Shown here in pieces: positions 15,053-21,696 of a stretch of 64,000 nucleotides of DNA. Every line of letters starts with the position of its first letter. The stretch's first letter is position 1. This DNA comes from Microbacterium aurum (GTDB taxonomy: Bacteria > Actinomycetota > Actinomycetes > Actinomycetales > Microbacteriaceae), in assembly GCF_016907815.1 (NCBI RefSeq), contig NZ_JAFBCQ010000001.1:2728001-2792000 (forward strand), written 5' to 3'. Under the pieces are notes generated by a model. The model ran no database searches. It worked only from the letters and a program-made list of their open reading frames with translations, and was not told the DNA's origin. A program made the position numbers and the translations under genes.

Positions 15053-15919
15053 TCATCGGCGCATCTCCCCCGGCATGCACCCGACATCGGCCCACTGCTT
15101 GCCGCGCGCGCTCAGGTGCTCGTACTCGGCATCCCCCGCGCCGGGGCCGTCGTAGCCGGGACCGCGCCCCCGCGAATCGCGCTCGCGCATCCAGTTCCGC
15201 TTGACGCCCTCGAACTGCTCGACCGTCAATGAGCGCATCCACGCGACCGTCCTGTCGCTCGGGGTGCCGAAGCCTGCGAGGATGCACCAGTCGTTCAGCA
15301 ACGCGAACTGCCTGTCGGTGATTCGGGTCGTCGTTGCCGCGCTGGTAGCGGCAGCCGCCTCGAAGGCCGAGACGTCGACGTCATCATCCGTTTCGGCGTG
15401 CGTCGCATCGCGATGCACCCGAGATGGTTCTTCTGGGTCTGGTTCTACTGGGTATGGTTCTAGGGCGTCTCGCGCACTCTGCGGAGTGCTGATCGCGCAC
15501 TCTGCGGAAGGCGTCTCACGCACTGTGTCGGGACCCTCAGAGCGCGTCTCGCGCACTGTGTCGACGTCATCGCTCGGTGCAGAGTGCGTCTCGCGCACTG
15601 TGGCGCGGACGGCAAGCCGATCCCCACGCTCGAAGCGCGAGCGGAACCCCTCGGGGCGCACGTCGGCGAACCGCTCGACGATGTAGCGATTGACGGATCG
15701 CCCGAGCCGCTTCGAGACGAGCCCTTCGTCGATGAGTTCGGCGAGCGCGAACCCGACCTGTCGGCGCGCGACGCCTGAATCGCTCGCCAGCGTCCCGTAC
15801 GACGGGTAGCACTCGCGCGTCCTCGCGTCGGCGCGGGAGAGCAGCGCGGCGTAGACCGCGAACTCGCGTGGATGCAGCACGCCGCGTGCGGCCCAGTCTG
15901 GAATCTGGATGAAGCCCAA
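15053..15919 (-). CDS. Winged-helix replication initiator-like protein
   Basis: A 288-residue protein. The N-terminal 90 residues are a helix-turn-helix/winged helix as in phage replication proteins: GVLHPREFAVYAALLSRADA, SYGTLASDSGVARRQVGFAL, LIDEGLVSKRLGRSVNRYIV. A flexible linker holds short repeats (TVRET-S units, then EPYPVEPDPEEP). The C-terminal part (ITDRQFALLNDWCILAGFGT) may bind a helicase or other replication partner. The linker-coding DNA carries five iteron-like repeats, as in the lambda O gene, which supports an initiator role. Confidence 0.7.
   Translation of the reverse strand: MGFIQIPDWAARGVLHPREFAVYAALLSRADARTRECYPSYGTLASDSGVARRQVGFALAELIDEGLVSKRLGRSVNRYIVERFADVRPEGFRSRFERGDRLAVRATVRETHSAPSDDVDTVRETRSEGPDTVRETPSAECAISTPQSARDALEPYPVEPDPEEPSRVHRDATHAETDDDVDVSAFEAAAATSAATTTRITDRQFALLNDWCILAGFGTPSDRTVAWMRSLTVEQFEGVKRNWMRERDSRGRGPGYDGPGAGDAEYEHLSARGKQWADVGCMPGEMRR
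15423..15602. other. Candidate replication origin: iterons and T-rich repeats inside the initiator gene
   Basis: Five direct repeats close to GCGTCTCGCGCACTGTG start at 15465, 15488, 15511, 15544 and 15586; the first three are spaced exactly 23 bp. Beside them (15423-15466) three copies of a TGGTTCTnCTGGGT-like unit form the most AT-rich patch nearby. Iterons plus a lower-stability tract within the initiator gene are the layout of the lambda origin. A further GTCTCGCGCAC copy lies at 16533-16543 in the control region. Confidence 0.6.
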
Positions 15920-15971
15920 GGGTTCTCGCTCCCGTCGAGTGGTGGTCGGTCTGTCGGTCGTTCAGCGGGCG

Positions 15972-16181
15972 TCAGCCCTCGCCGAGCCACGCGATGAGCG
16001 CAGGGACACTTACGACGAGACGGCGCCCGATTCGCTTGACCGGAAACGACTCGCCCGTGCGCGCCTGCTTGTAGGCGCTCGGGCGAGAGATGCCCAGCAG
16101 CGCCGCCGTCTCGTCGATGGTCAGCACGGCTCGGCCTCGCACATCGTCGAGCGTCAGTGCACTCGTCGTGGTCGTGCTCAT
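15972..16181 (-). CDS. AlpA/excisionase-type helix-turn-helix protein
   Basis: A 69-residue protein with a MerR-like winged helix: RAVLTIDETAALLGISRPSA, YKQARTGESFPVKRIGRRLV, SVPALIAWLGEG. This pattern is shared by excisionases and AlpA regulators. AlpA-type genes are the master activators of Gram-negative phage satellites, and excisionases sit near int. Its start overlaps the XRE stop (ATGA), so the two are one unit. Confidence 0.82.
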   Translation of the reverse strand: MSTTTTSALTLDDVRGRAVLTIDETAALLGISRPSAYKQARTGESFPVKRIGRRLVVSVPALIAWLGEG

Positions 16182-16417
16182 CGCGCACCCCCGGTGATCT
16201 GCTGAAGTTCGCGCAGCAGCGTCGCGTAGGCGATGAGTCGGTCGCCGGACGGCTTGAACGTGCCCGCCTCCCAGCGACAGATCGTCATGCGCGTCACGCC
16301 GAGTTCGCGGGCGATCGCGTCCTGGCTGACGCCTGCGGCCTCTCGGACTGCTCGGGCGAGCGCGGGCCGCGGAAGTTCGCGCCGGGCTCGTTCCTCGTCG
16401 ATCAGTGTCGTCGTCAT
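16178..16417 (-). CDS. XRE-family helix-turn-helix regulator
   Basis: A 79-residue protein beginning MTTTLIDEERARRELPRPAL. The XRE fold is plain: REAAGVSQDAIARELGVTRM then TICRWEAGTFKPSGDRLIAY. The start at 16417 is preferred because a TACGGT -10 box (complement of 16424-16429) ends 6 nt upstream, giving a leaderless mRNA. It is divergent from the 16584 gene and int, and so is the likely repressor that holds the element in its integrated state. Confidence 0.85.
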   Translation of the reverse strand: MTTTLIDEERARRELPRPALARAVREAAGVSQDAIARELGVTRMTICRWEAGTFKPSGDRLIAYATLLRELQQITGGAR

Positions 16418-16583
16418 GGCTTCACCGTAGCCACTTCTGCAACATGTGTGCACGTCTTTGCCGTCTCGACTTCGGTGCACGCTCGTGAGACACCCGCACC
16501 GCTGGATCCACGCCGATCTACGCATTACGAATGTCTCGCGCACGCATGTCGCATTATTTGTTACGAGCATGTAGCATCGAGCC
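16418..16583. promoter_or_regulatory. Divergent control region of the element
   Basis: Leftward, TACGGT (complement of 16424-16429) ends 6 nt before the XRE start. Rightward, TAGCAT (16572-16577) ends 6 nt before the ATG at 16584. An imperfect palindrome TGCAACATGTGTGCA (16438-16452) lies just behind the leftward -10 box. A GTCTCGCGCAC copy of the iteron core sits at 16533-16543. The region probably acts as a lysogeny-type switch. Confidence 0.55.
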
Positions 16584-17291
16584 ATGAGCGACGATCACCG
16601 TAAGCGCGAGCCGCGACCGCTGACGCCCGACGAAGAACGGCAACTTGCCGAGCGACAGCGTCGCCGCGAGGCAGCCCTCGCCGCCGATCCGCGCCCCGAG
16701 CCGATCCCCGGCCCGCGCACGCAGCACTCACGGTGGGACATCGACACCGAGACGACGGCGCCCGGCCTCGACGGCTGGATTCGCATCATCGACACCGCGC
16801 GCAAGATCGCGCCGTTATTCGTACGCCTCGGCGAAGACGACAGCGGGCGCCTCATTGTGGTCGGCTTGCACATCGACGGCGACATCGAACTGACAGCCCG
16901 CGCGATGCGCGAGATCAGTCTGCCCGAGATCGTGAAGACGATCGCGTGGCGGGCGACGGGTTCGCCGCCGCCGCAGTCGGTCGGCGACGTCTCCCCCATC
17001 GGCCTCGCGGTGTTCGAAGGCGTCGCAATGGAGATCGAGCACACGGTCGCGAGCGCAGCGCCCGCCGAGACGAAGCGCGGACGCCCAGGGCCGACCGATG
17101 ACCAACTTCACCGCGTCGTCGACGCGTACCGCCGCCACGCCCGCCAGACGCGCAGCGCGATCGCCGCCACCATGCGGGAAGTCAACCTCAGCCGTGCGAG
17201 CGTGCAGCGACATCTCGATCTCGCTCACGAACGCGGGCTGTTCCCCGAAGGGCGCCAAGGCGCCCAGCACACAAGAAAGGACGACAGATGA
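16584..17291 (+). CDS. Hypothetical protein with C-terminal helix-turn-helix-like region
   Basis: A 235-residue protein. The N-terminus is charged (MSDDHRKREPRPLTPDEERQ), the centre mixed (GWIRIIDTARKIAPLFVRLG, LHIDGDIELTARAMREISLP), and the end resembles a resolvase-type helix-turn-helix (RHARQTRSAIAATMREVNLS then RASVQRHLDLAHERGLF). Its stop overlaps the integrase start (ATGA), so it is co-translated with int and may modulate integration or transcription. No family is named. Confidence 0.65.
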   Translation: MSDDHRKREPRPLTPDEERQLAERQRRREAALAADPRPEPIPGPRTQHSRWDIDTETTAPGLDGWIRIIDTARKIAPLFVRLGEDDSGRLIVVGLHIDGDIELTARAMREISLPEIVKTIAWRATGSPPPQSVGDVSPIGLAVFEGVAMEIEHTVASAAPAETKRGRPGPTDDQLHRVVDAYRRHARQTRSAIAATMREVNLSRASVQRHLDLAHERGLFPEGRQGAQHTRKDDR

Positions 17292-18583
17292 TCTATCGCA
17301 GATGCTCGTGCAGGCGACCGGGTTCGAGAACCCAGTACGCCGTGCTGCCCGAGAAGCCGACCGACAAACAGGCCGCGAACACGTGCCCGCGGCTGCTCAG
17401 CGACCCGAAACACGGCAAGTGGGGCTACTGCCTCGCGCGCGGCACCGACGCGTCAGGCAAGCGCCTACAGACCCGCGTCGCCGGGTTCGACACGAAGCGG
17501 GCGGCGCAGTCCGCGCTCGCGAAGGCACGCGCCGAGCACGATCGCGGCGAGTTCGTCGAGACAAGTCGCGTGAAGTTCGGGCAGTGGCTCGACGAATGGC
17601 TCGACGGGCGCGAGCAGCGCGGCGACATCAAGCGCTCGACGCTCGACAACTACCGCCGATACGTCGACGCCGACATCAAGCCGAGCGCGCTCGGCAGGCT
17701 GCGGCTGACCGACATCAAGCGGGCGGACGTGCGGCGCTTCATCGACGCGCTGATCGCGGACGGGCGCGGCGCGACGACCGTGCGCCGCATCGTCGCCGTC
17801 GTGCAGGGTGCGCTCACCGCTGCCCTGCGAGACGACATGATCGCGGCAAACCCCGCCCGCGGCGTGCGGCTGCCCGTCGTCGACGCGCACGAGTTCGAGC
17901 CGTGGTCGCCCGTCCAAGTCGGGGCGTTCCTCGACCGGGCTGCGCAGCACCGTCTCGGCGCGCTGTTCGAGATCGCCGTGCTGACCGGGCTGCGGCGTGC
18001 CGAACTACTCGGGCTGCGATGGGGCGACGTCGACCTCGCGCGACGCGAACTGACCGTGCGGACGACGCGCGTGCAGACACGCAGCGCCGTCATCGAGAAC
18101 TCGCCGAAGACGAGCGCCGGGCGTCGGGTCGTGCAACTCGACGACGCGGCAGTCGGCGCGCTCGTCGCATGGCAGATCGCGCAGGAAGCCGACCGGGTGA
18201 ACTGCGGCACGCTGTGGGAGGGCGACGGGCACGTCTTCACGTACGAGAACGGGACGCCGCTGCGGCCCCAGTACGTGACGCGACTATTCGAGACGCTGCG
18301 CAGCGAGATCGGGCTGCCCGACATGACGCTGCACGGGCTGCGGCACATGCACGCGTCGCTGCTGCTCGCGAGCGGCACCGACATCGCGCTCGTGTCGAAG
18401 CGCCTCGGTCACTCGTCGATCTCGATCACGAGCGACATCTACACGCACCTGATCGGCGACGCCGGTCGACGTGCAGCGGAGGGTGCTTCGGCGCTCATTC
18501 CGCGAGCAAGTGCACACACACTGCACACACAGCCGACCGGGGCGGGCATGACAAAAGCCCCGGAACCCGCAAGAACTGCGTGA
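17288..18583 (+). CDS. int: Tyrosine site-specific recombinase (element integrase)
   Basis: A 431-residue protein. The N-terminal arm-binding part starts with a Cys/Arg-rich stretch (MIYRRCSCRRPGSRTQYAVL), followed by a SAM-like core-binding domain (FGQWLDEWLDGREQRGDIKR). In the catalytic domain the first Arg is in LTGLRRAELLGLRWGDVDL, then LHGLRHMHASLLLASGTDIA, LGHSSISITSDIYTHL with the nucleophilic Tyr. It ends 13 bp before attR, the normal position for an element integrated in a tRNA gene. It probably acts with the AlpA/Xis-like protein and the TGCACACACA arm sites. Confidence 0.95.
   Translation: MIYRRCSCRRPGSRTQYAVLPEKPTDKQAANTCPRLLSDPKHGKWGYCLARGTDASGKRLQTRVAGFDTKRAAQSALAKARAEHDRGEFVETSRVKFGQWLDEWLDGREQRGDIKRSTLDNYRRYVDADIKPSALGRLRLTDIKRADVRRFIDALIADGRGATTVRRIVAVVQGALTAALRDDMIAANPARGVRLPVVDAHEFEPWSPVQVGAFLDRAAQHRLGALFEIAVLTGLRRAELLGLRWGDVDLARRELTVRTTRVQTRSAVIENSPKTSAGRRVVQLDDAAVGALVAWQIAQEADRVNCGTLWEGDGHVFTYENGTPLRPQYVTRLFETLRSEIGLPDMTLHGLRHMHASLLLASGTDIALVSKRLGHSSISITSDIYTHLIGDAGRRAAEGASALIPRASAHTLHTQPTGAGMTKAPEPARTA
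18511..18531. repeat. Paired TGCACACACA repeats, right att arm
   Basis: Copies at 18511-18520 and 18522-18531, within the 3' end of int and in the same orientation as the pair at 8551-8572. Candidate integrase or excisionase arm sites. Confidence 0.58.
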
Positions 18584-18595
18584 TTCCGGGGCTTT
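18554..18595. terminator. Element-borne bidirectional terminator at attR
   Basis: AAAGCCCCGGAA (18554-18565) pairs with TTCCGGGGCTTT (18584-18595). Read leftwards it ends in TTTTGTC, suiting tRNA-Pro termination; rightwards it ends int transcription. The left arm lies in the int coding sequence. Its stem resembles the original terminator at 8353-8382, so the element resupplies what its insertion displaced. Confidence 0.72.
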
Positions 18596-18596
18596 C

Positions 18597-18675
<79 letters not shown>

Positions 18676-18782
18676 GTCCATCGTCCGCTGCGCGGACAAC
18701 TCCCCTATCCTACCCGCTCGGCGGAGCGGCCGCGAACGCACGCGTCTTCTGCATGTCGGTGACCCGGCGTACGGTCGGGAGC

Positions 18783-19361
18783 ATGACCGAGATCGTCATC
18801 GCCCCGGCATCCGCCGACCGCTTCGCCGACGCGGAGCACGCCCTCACCGGCGGAGGCGACGGCGCCTCCTGCTGGTGCCAGTGGTGGATGCTGCGCAACA
18901 AGGACTTCAACGCCACGACGCACGACGAGCGGCGCGAGCTGCTGCGCACCGACCTCGCACAGACTCCGGCATCCGCCCTCATCGCCTATGTCGACGGCGA
19001 GCCCGCGGGGTGGGTGAAGGTCTCGCCGCGCCCTGACCAGCCCCGCCTCGCGCTCACGAAGGCGTTCCAGCAGTCACCGGAGCCGTTCGACGTCACCTCC
19101 GTGTGGGCGATCAGCTGCTTCGTCGTGCGCCGCGAGCACCGCGGCGTCGGCCTCGCGAACCAGCTGCTCGGCGCCGCCATCGCCCACGCCACGACCCACG
19201 GTGCCCGCGTGATCGAGGGATACCCCGTCGACGTCGACGCGAAGAAGTCCTCCGCCAACGAGCTCTTCCACGGCGCGCTTTCCAGCTTCCTCGACGCGGG
19301 CTTCCATGAGGTGGCTCGCCCCGCGCCGGCACGACCGATCGTGTCGCTGACCGTACGATGA
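18783..19361 (+). CDS. GNAT family N-acetyltransferase
   Basis: A 192-residue protein starting MTEIVIAPASADRFADAEHA. The acetyl-CoA binding segment is ISCFVVRREHRGVGLANQLL, followed by AHGARVIEGYPVDV-like strand and helix elements. A Trp/Cys-rich region near residue 30 (CWCQWWMLRNKDF) is typical of a subgroup of actinobacterial GNAT proteins. The substrate is unknown. It is the first chromosomal gene right of the tRNA and is followed within 4 bp by the YhhN-type gene. Confidence 0.88.
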   Translation: MTEIVIAPASADRFADAEHALTGGGDGASCWCQWWMLRNKDFNATTHDERRELLRTDLAQTPASALIAYVDGEPAGWVKVSPRPDQPRLALTKAFQQSPEPFDVTSVWAISCFVVRREHRGVGLANQLLGAAIAHATTHGARVIEGYPVDVDAKKSSANELFHGALSSFLDAGFHEVARPAPARPIVSLTVR

Positions 19362-19365
19362 CTGC

Positions 19366-20079
19366 GTGACCCTCGACCCGGCGCATCCCCGCACCCGCCC
19401 CGCGTTCGCCGATCGCACCCGCTGGTGGGGCTTCGGACTCTACGCGCTCGTCTCGGCGATCCACATCGTCAGCGGCGTGGTCGGCCCCGACGTGATTGTC
19501 TTCCCCACGAAGCTCATGCTCATGCCCGCACTCGCGATCGCCGCACTGTGGGCGCTGCGCGGGTCGTTCGACACCTCCACCGCAACCCGCGCGGCATCCG
19601 TCCTGTTCGTCGCGCTCGCCTTCTCATGGCTGGGCGACGGCGCCGGATTCTTCTTCCCGTTCCTCGACGACGAGCTGCCCGCAATGCTGCTGTGCTTCGG
19701 TCTCGCGCACCTCGCCTACATCCTCCTGTTCCTCCGCTTCCTCCCGCGGCGAGCGGTACCGCGCTGGACCCTCGGCTACGTCGTGTGGTGGGTGCTCATG
19801 GTCGCGGTCCTGTGGCCGAGCCTCGGCACCCTCGCGATCGCCGTCGCGCTGTACGGCCTCGTCCTCGGCGGCACGGCGGTCGCTGCGACGCGCGGCGGCG
19901 CGATCACGACCGCCGGCGGCGCGTTCTTCCTGGCTTCCGACACGATCCTCGCGCTGCGGCTGTTCCTGCCCGACCAGACCGGCCTCCTCGCCGGCCCCTG
20001 GGTCATGCTGACGTACACGATCGGGCAGGGGCTGCTCGCCTACGGCATCGTCCGCCTGCTGCGGGAGGAGCCACGGTGA
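19366..20079 (+). CDS. Lysoplasmalogenase-like (YhhN family) membrane protein
   Basis: A 237-residue protein (GTG start) with about eight hydrophobic segments. The YhhN-type pattern is visible: KLMLMPALAIAALWALRGSF, FSWLGDGAGFFFPFLDDELP with the conserved acidic residues, FGLAHLAYILLFLRF and FFLASDTILALRLF. Family members hydrolyse the vinyl ether bond of lysoplasmalogens; the bacterial substrate is uncertain. The stop overlaps the next start (GTGA). Confidence 0.85.
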   Translation: MTLDPAHPRTRPAFADRTRWWGFGLYALVSAIHIVSGVVGPDVIVFPTKLMLMPALAIAALWALRGSFDTSTATRAASVLFVALAFSWLGDGAGFFFPFLDDELPAMLLCFGLAHLAYILLFLRFLPRRAVPRWTLGYVVWWVLMVAVLWPSLGTLAIAVALYGLVLGGTAVAATRGGAITTAGGAFFLASDTILALRLFLPDQTGLLAGPWVMLTYTIGQGLLAYGIVRLLREEPR

Positions 20080-20459
20080 GCGAATCGGTCAGGGTGGACG
20101 CGTGGCTCTGGGCCGTCCGCGTCTACAAGACCCGCTCCGCCGCCACCACCGCGTGCCGCGCCGGCCACGTCCGCATCGGCGGCGACCGCGCCAAAGCCGC
20201 GCAGCCCGTGCGCATCGGCGACGAGGTGCGCGTGCGGATCGCGGGCTTCGACCGCATCCTCCTCGTGCGCCAGCTGCTCACCAAGCGCGTCAGCGCGCCA
20301 CTGGCCGCCGCGGCCGCCGAGGACCGCACGCCGGTCCGGGAACCCGTCGCCCAGCTCGCCGTCCGCGACCGCGGCGCCGGGCGCCCCACCAAGCGAGAGC
20401 GCCGCGACATCGACCGCCTGCGCGGCCGCGACGACCCCGCGCGCTGGGACGGCGACTGA
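20076..20459 (+). CDS. S4-domain RNA-binding protein (Hsp15-like)
   Basis: A 127-residue protein; the GTG start at 20076 overlaps the previous stop. The S4 fold is at the N-terminus: SVRVDAWLWAVRVYKTRSAA, CRAGHVRIGGDRAKAAQPVR, IGDEVRVRIAGFDRILLV. A basic tail follows (GRPTKRERRDIDRLRGRDD). Hsp15 proteins bind stalled 50S-nascent-chain complexes. It is translationally coupled to the YhhN-type gene, with no obvious functional link. Confidence 0.88.
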   Translation: MSESVRVDAWLWAVRVYKTRSAATTACRAGHVRIGGDRAKAAQPVRIGDEVRVRIAGFDRILLVRQLLTKRVSAPLAAAAAEDRTPVREPVAQLAVRDRGAGRPTKRERRDIDRLRGRDDPARWDGD

Positions 20460-20523
20460 CGGGCTGACCCCGGAAGCGGTCGGCGGATGCCGGGCGCAGA
20501 GAGCGGATGCCGGGTCCCGCGCC

Positions 20524-21450
20524 TCAGCGCAGGTCGCGCAGCCAGCCCGCGCCGCGCACCGTCGCGCCCAGGGCGGTGACCCGGGCCGCGAGCGCGCGGT
20601 CGCTCGTCGCGACGGTCACGGTGCGCCCGGCATCGACCAGGCGCGCTGTCTCCGCGACGATCGCGTCGTCCCCCGACCCCGGCGCCCGCACGACCTCGAC
20701 CCCCGCGCCTGCGCCGGCGTCCACACCCGCACCCGGGTCCGCGCCCACCTCGCGCGCCTGACCCTCGACGACCACCGTGAACGTCGGGAACCACGTGTCC
20801 GCCGGCAGCGCGAGCTCCGCGGCATCCGTCCCCTCGCGCGCTCGCGCACGAAGACCCTGGAGCAGCCGCGCCGTCGCGCCGGCGCGGTCCTTCCACCATC
20901 CGTCGGGCACCGATCCCACGACGTTCGCCGCGTCGACCACGACGGCCGGGTGCACCGCAAGCAGCGCCCGCAGCTGCGGCCACGCCGCCGCGAACCCGGG
21001 ATGCAGCGGATACGCGTCCACCTCGTCGACCGGCACCCACGCGAGCTCACGGCTCTCCGGGTCGCTGATCACCGGCTCGAACGGCGCCACGACGTCGGCG
21101 ACCAGCGTCGAGTAGCTCCACACCCCGATGTCGTACACGCTGAGAAGGCGCGGACGCACGGCGGATGCCGGGACCCCGGCCTCTTCGGCCGACTCCCGCA
21201 GCGCGGCGTCGCACGCCGACTCCCCCTCGTGCCGCGCTCCGCCGGGCAGCCCCCACGTGTCGCCGAAGTGGCTCCACGAGACGCGATGCTGCAGCAGCAC
21301 CCCACGGCGAGGGTCGACCGCGAGCAGCCCTGCCGCGCCGAACCGGCCCCAGTACTTCGCGCCGTCCTCGGTCACGACCCACGCATCACCGGGGTCGCGC
21401 GGCCCAGACGGGCGGCGCGGCTCACCGGGGGCGGGCGGCACGATCGTCAC
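20524..21450 (-). CDS. Nudix hydrolase fused to a NYN/PIN-like nuclease domain
   Basis: A 308-residue protein. The first half is a Nudix domain; the Nudix box is GGARHEGESACDAALRESAE followed by EAGV, with all catalytic Glu residues in place. Residues about 165-308 resemble a YacP/NYN domain: AVVVDAANVVGSVPDGWWKD, then VVRAPGSGDDAIVAETARLV and VTVATSDRALAARVTALGAT, with the Asp residues expected for a metal-dependent RNase. A low-complexity Ala/Gly/Asp linker sits inside this half. Combined nucleotide clean-up and RNA cleavage is plausible but untested. Confidence 0.82.
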   Translation of the reverse strand: MTIVPPAPGEPRRPSGPRDPGDAWVVTEDGAKYWGRFGAAGLLAVDPRRGVLLQHRVSWSHFGDTWGLPGGARHEGESACDAALRESAEEAGVPASAVRPRLLSVYDIGVWSYSTLVADVVAPFEPVISDPESRELAWVPVDEVDAYPLHPGFAAAWPQLRALLAVHPAVVVDAANVVGSVPDGWWKDRAGATARLLQGLRARAREGTDAAELALPADTWFPTFTVVVEGQAREVGADPGAGVDAGAGAGVEVVRAPGSGDDAIVAETARLVDAGRTVTVATSDRALAARVTALGATVRGAGWLRDLR

Positions 21451-21613
21451 CCGTTCAGCCTGTCACACCGCGCCGCGCCGCGTGCCTCCCGGCGACCATC
21501 GCCGTCATCGACGCGCAGAGACGGGCCTGCCCCGCGCCCCTCGTGACCCGCGCACCCCGCACCGAAGCCCGCGGAATACTCACGGTCCATGTGGTCAGGA
21601 CACAATCGCGACA

Positions 21614-21660
21614 CGCCACATATAGACGCGACAGCGTGCATCGCCACTACATATTGTGGT
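21614..21660. promoter_or_regulatory. Pair of NrdR boxes upstream of nrdDG
   Basis: Box 2, CCACTACATATTGTGG (21645-21660), is a near-palindrome like the NrdR consensus. Box 1, ACGCCACATATAGACG (21614-21629), shares the ACATAT core. They start 31 bp apart, three helical turns, as is standard for NrdR. The NrdR repressor would sense ATP/dATP and tune the anaerobic reductase. Confidence 0.75.
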
Positions 21661-21696
21661 CGCATCGCCCCGACAGCCTGAGAGAGGATCCCCGCT

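Noticed and set aside
14810..15232. Plus-strand ORF opposite the replication operon
   Set aside because: No motif or ribosome site, and it lies antisense to overlapping genes with clear coding features.
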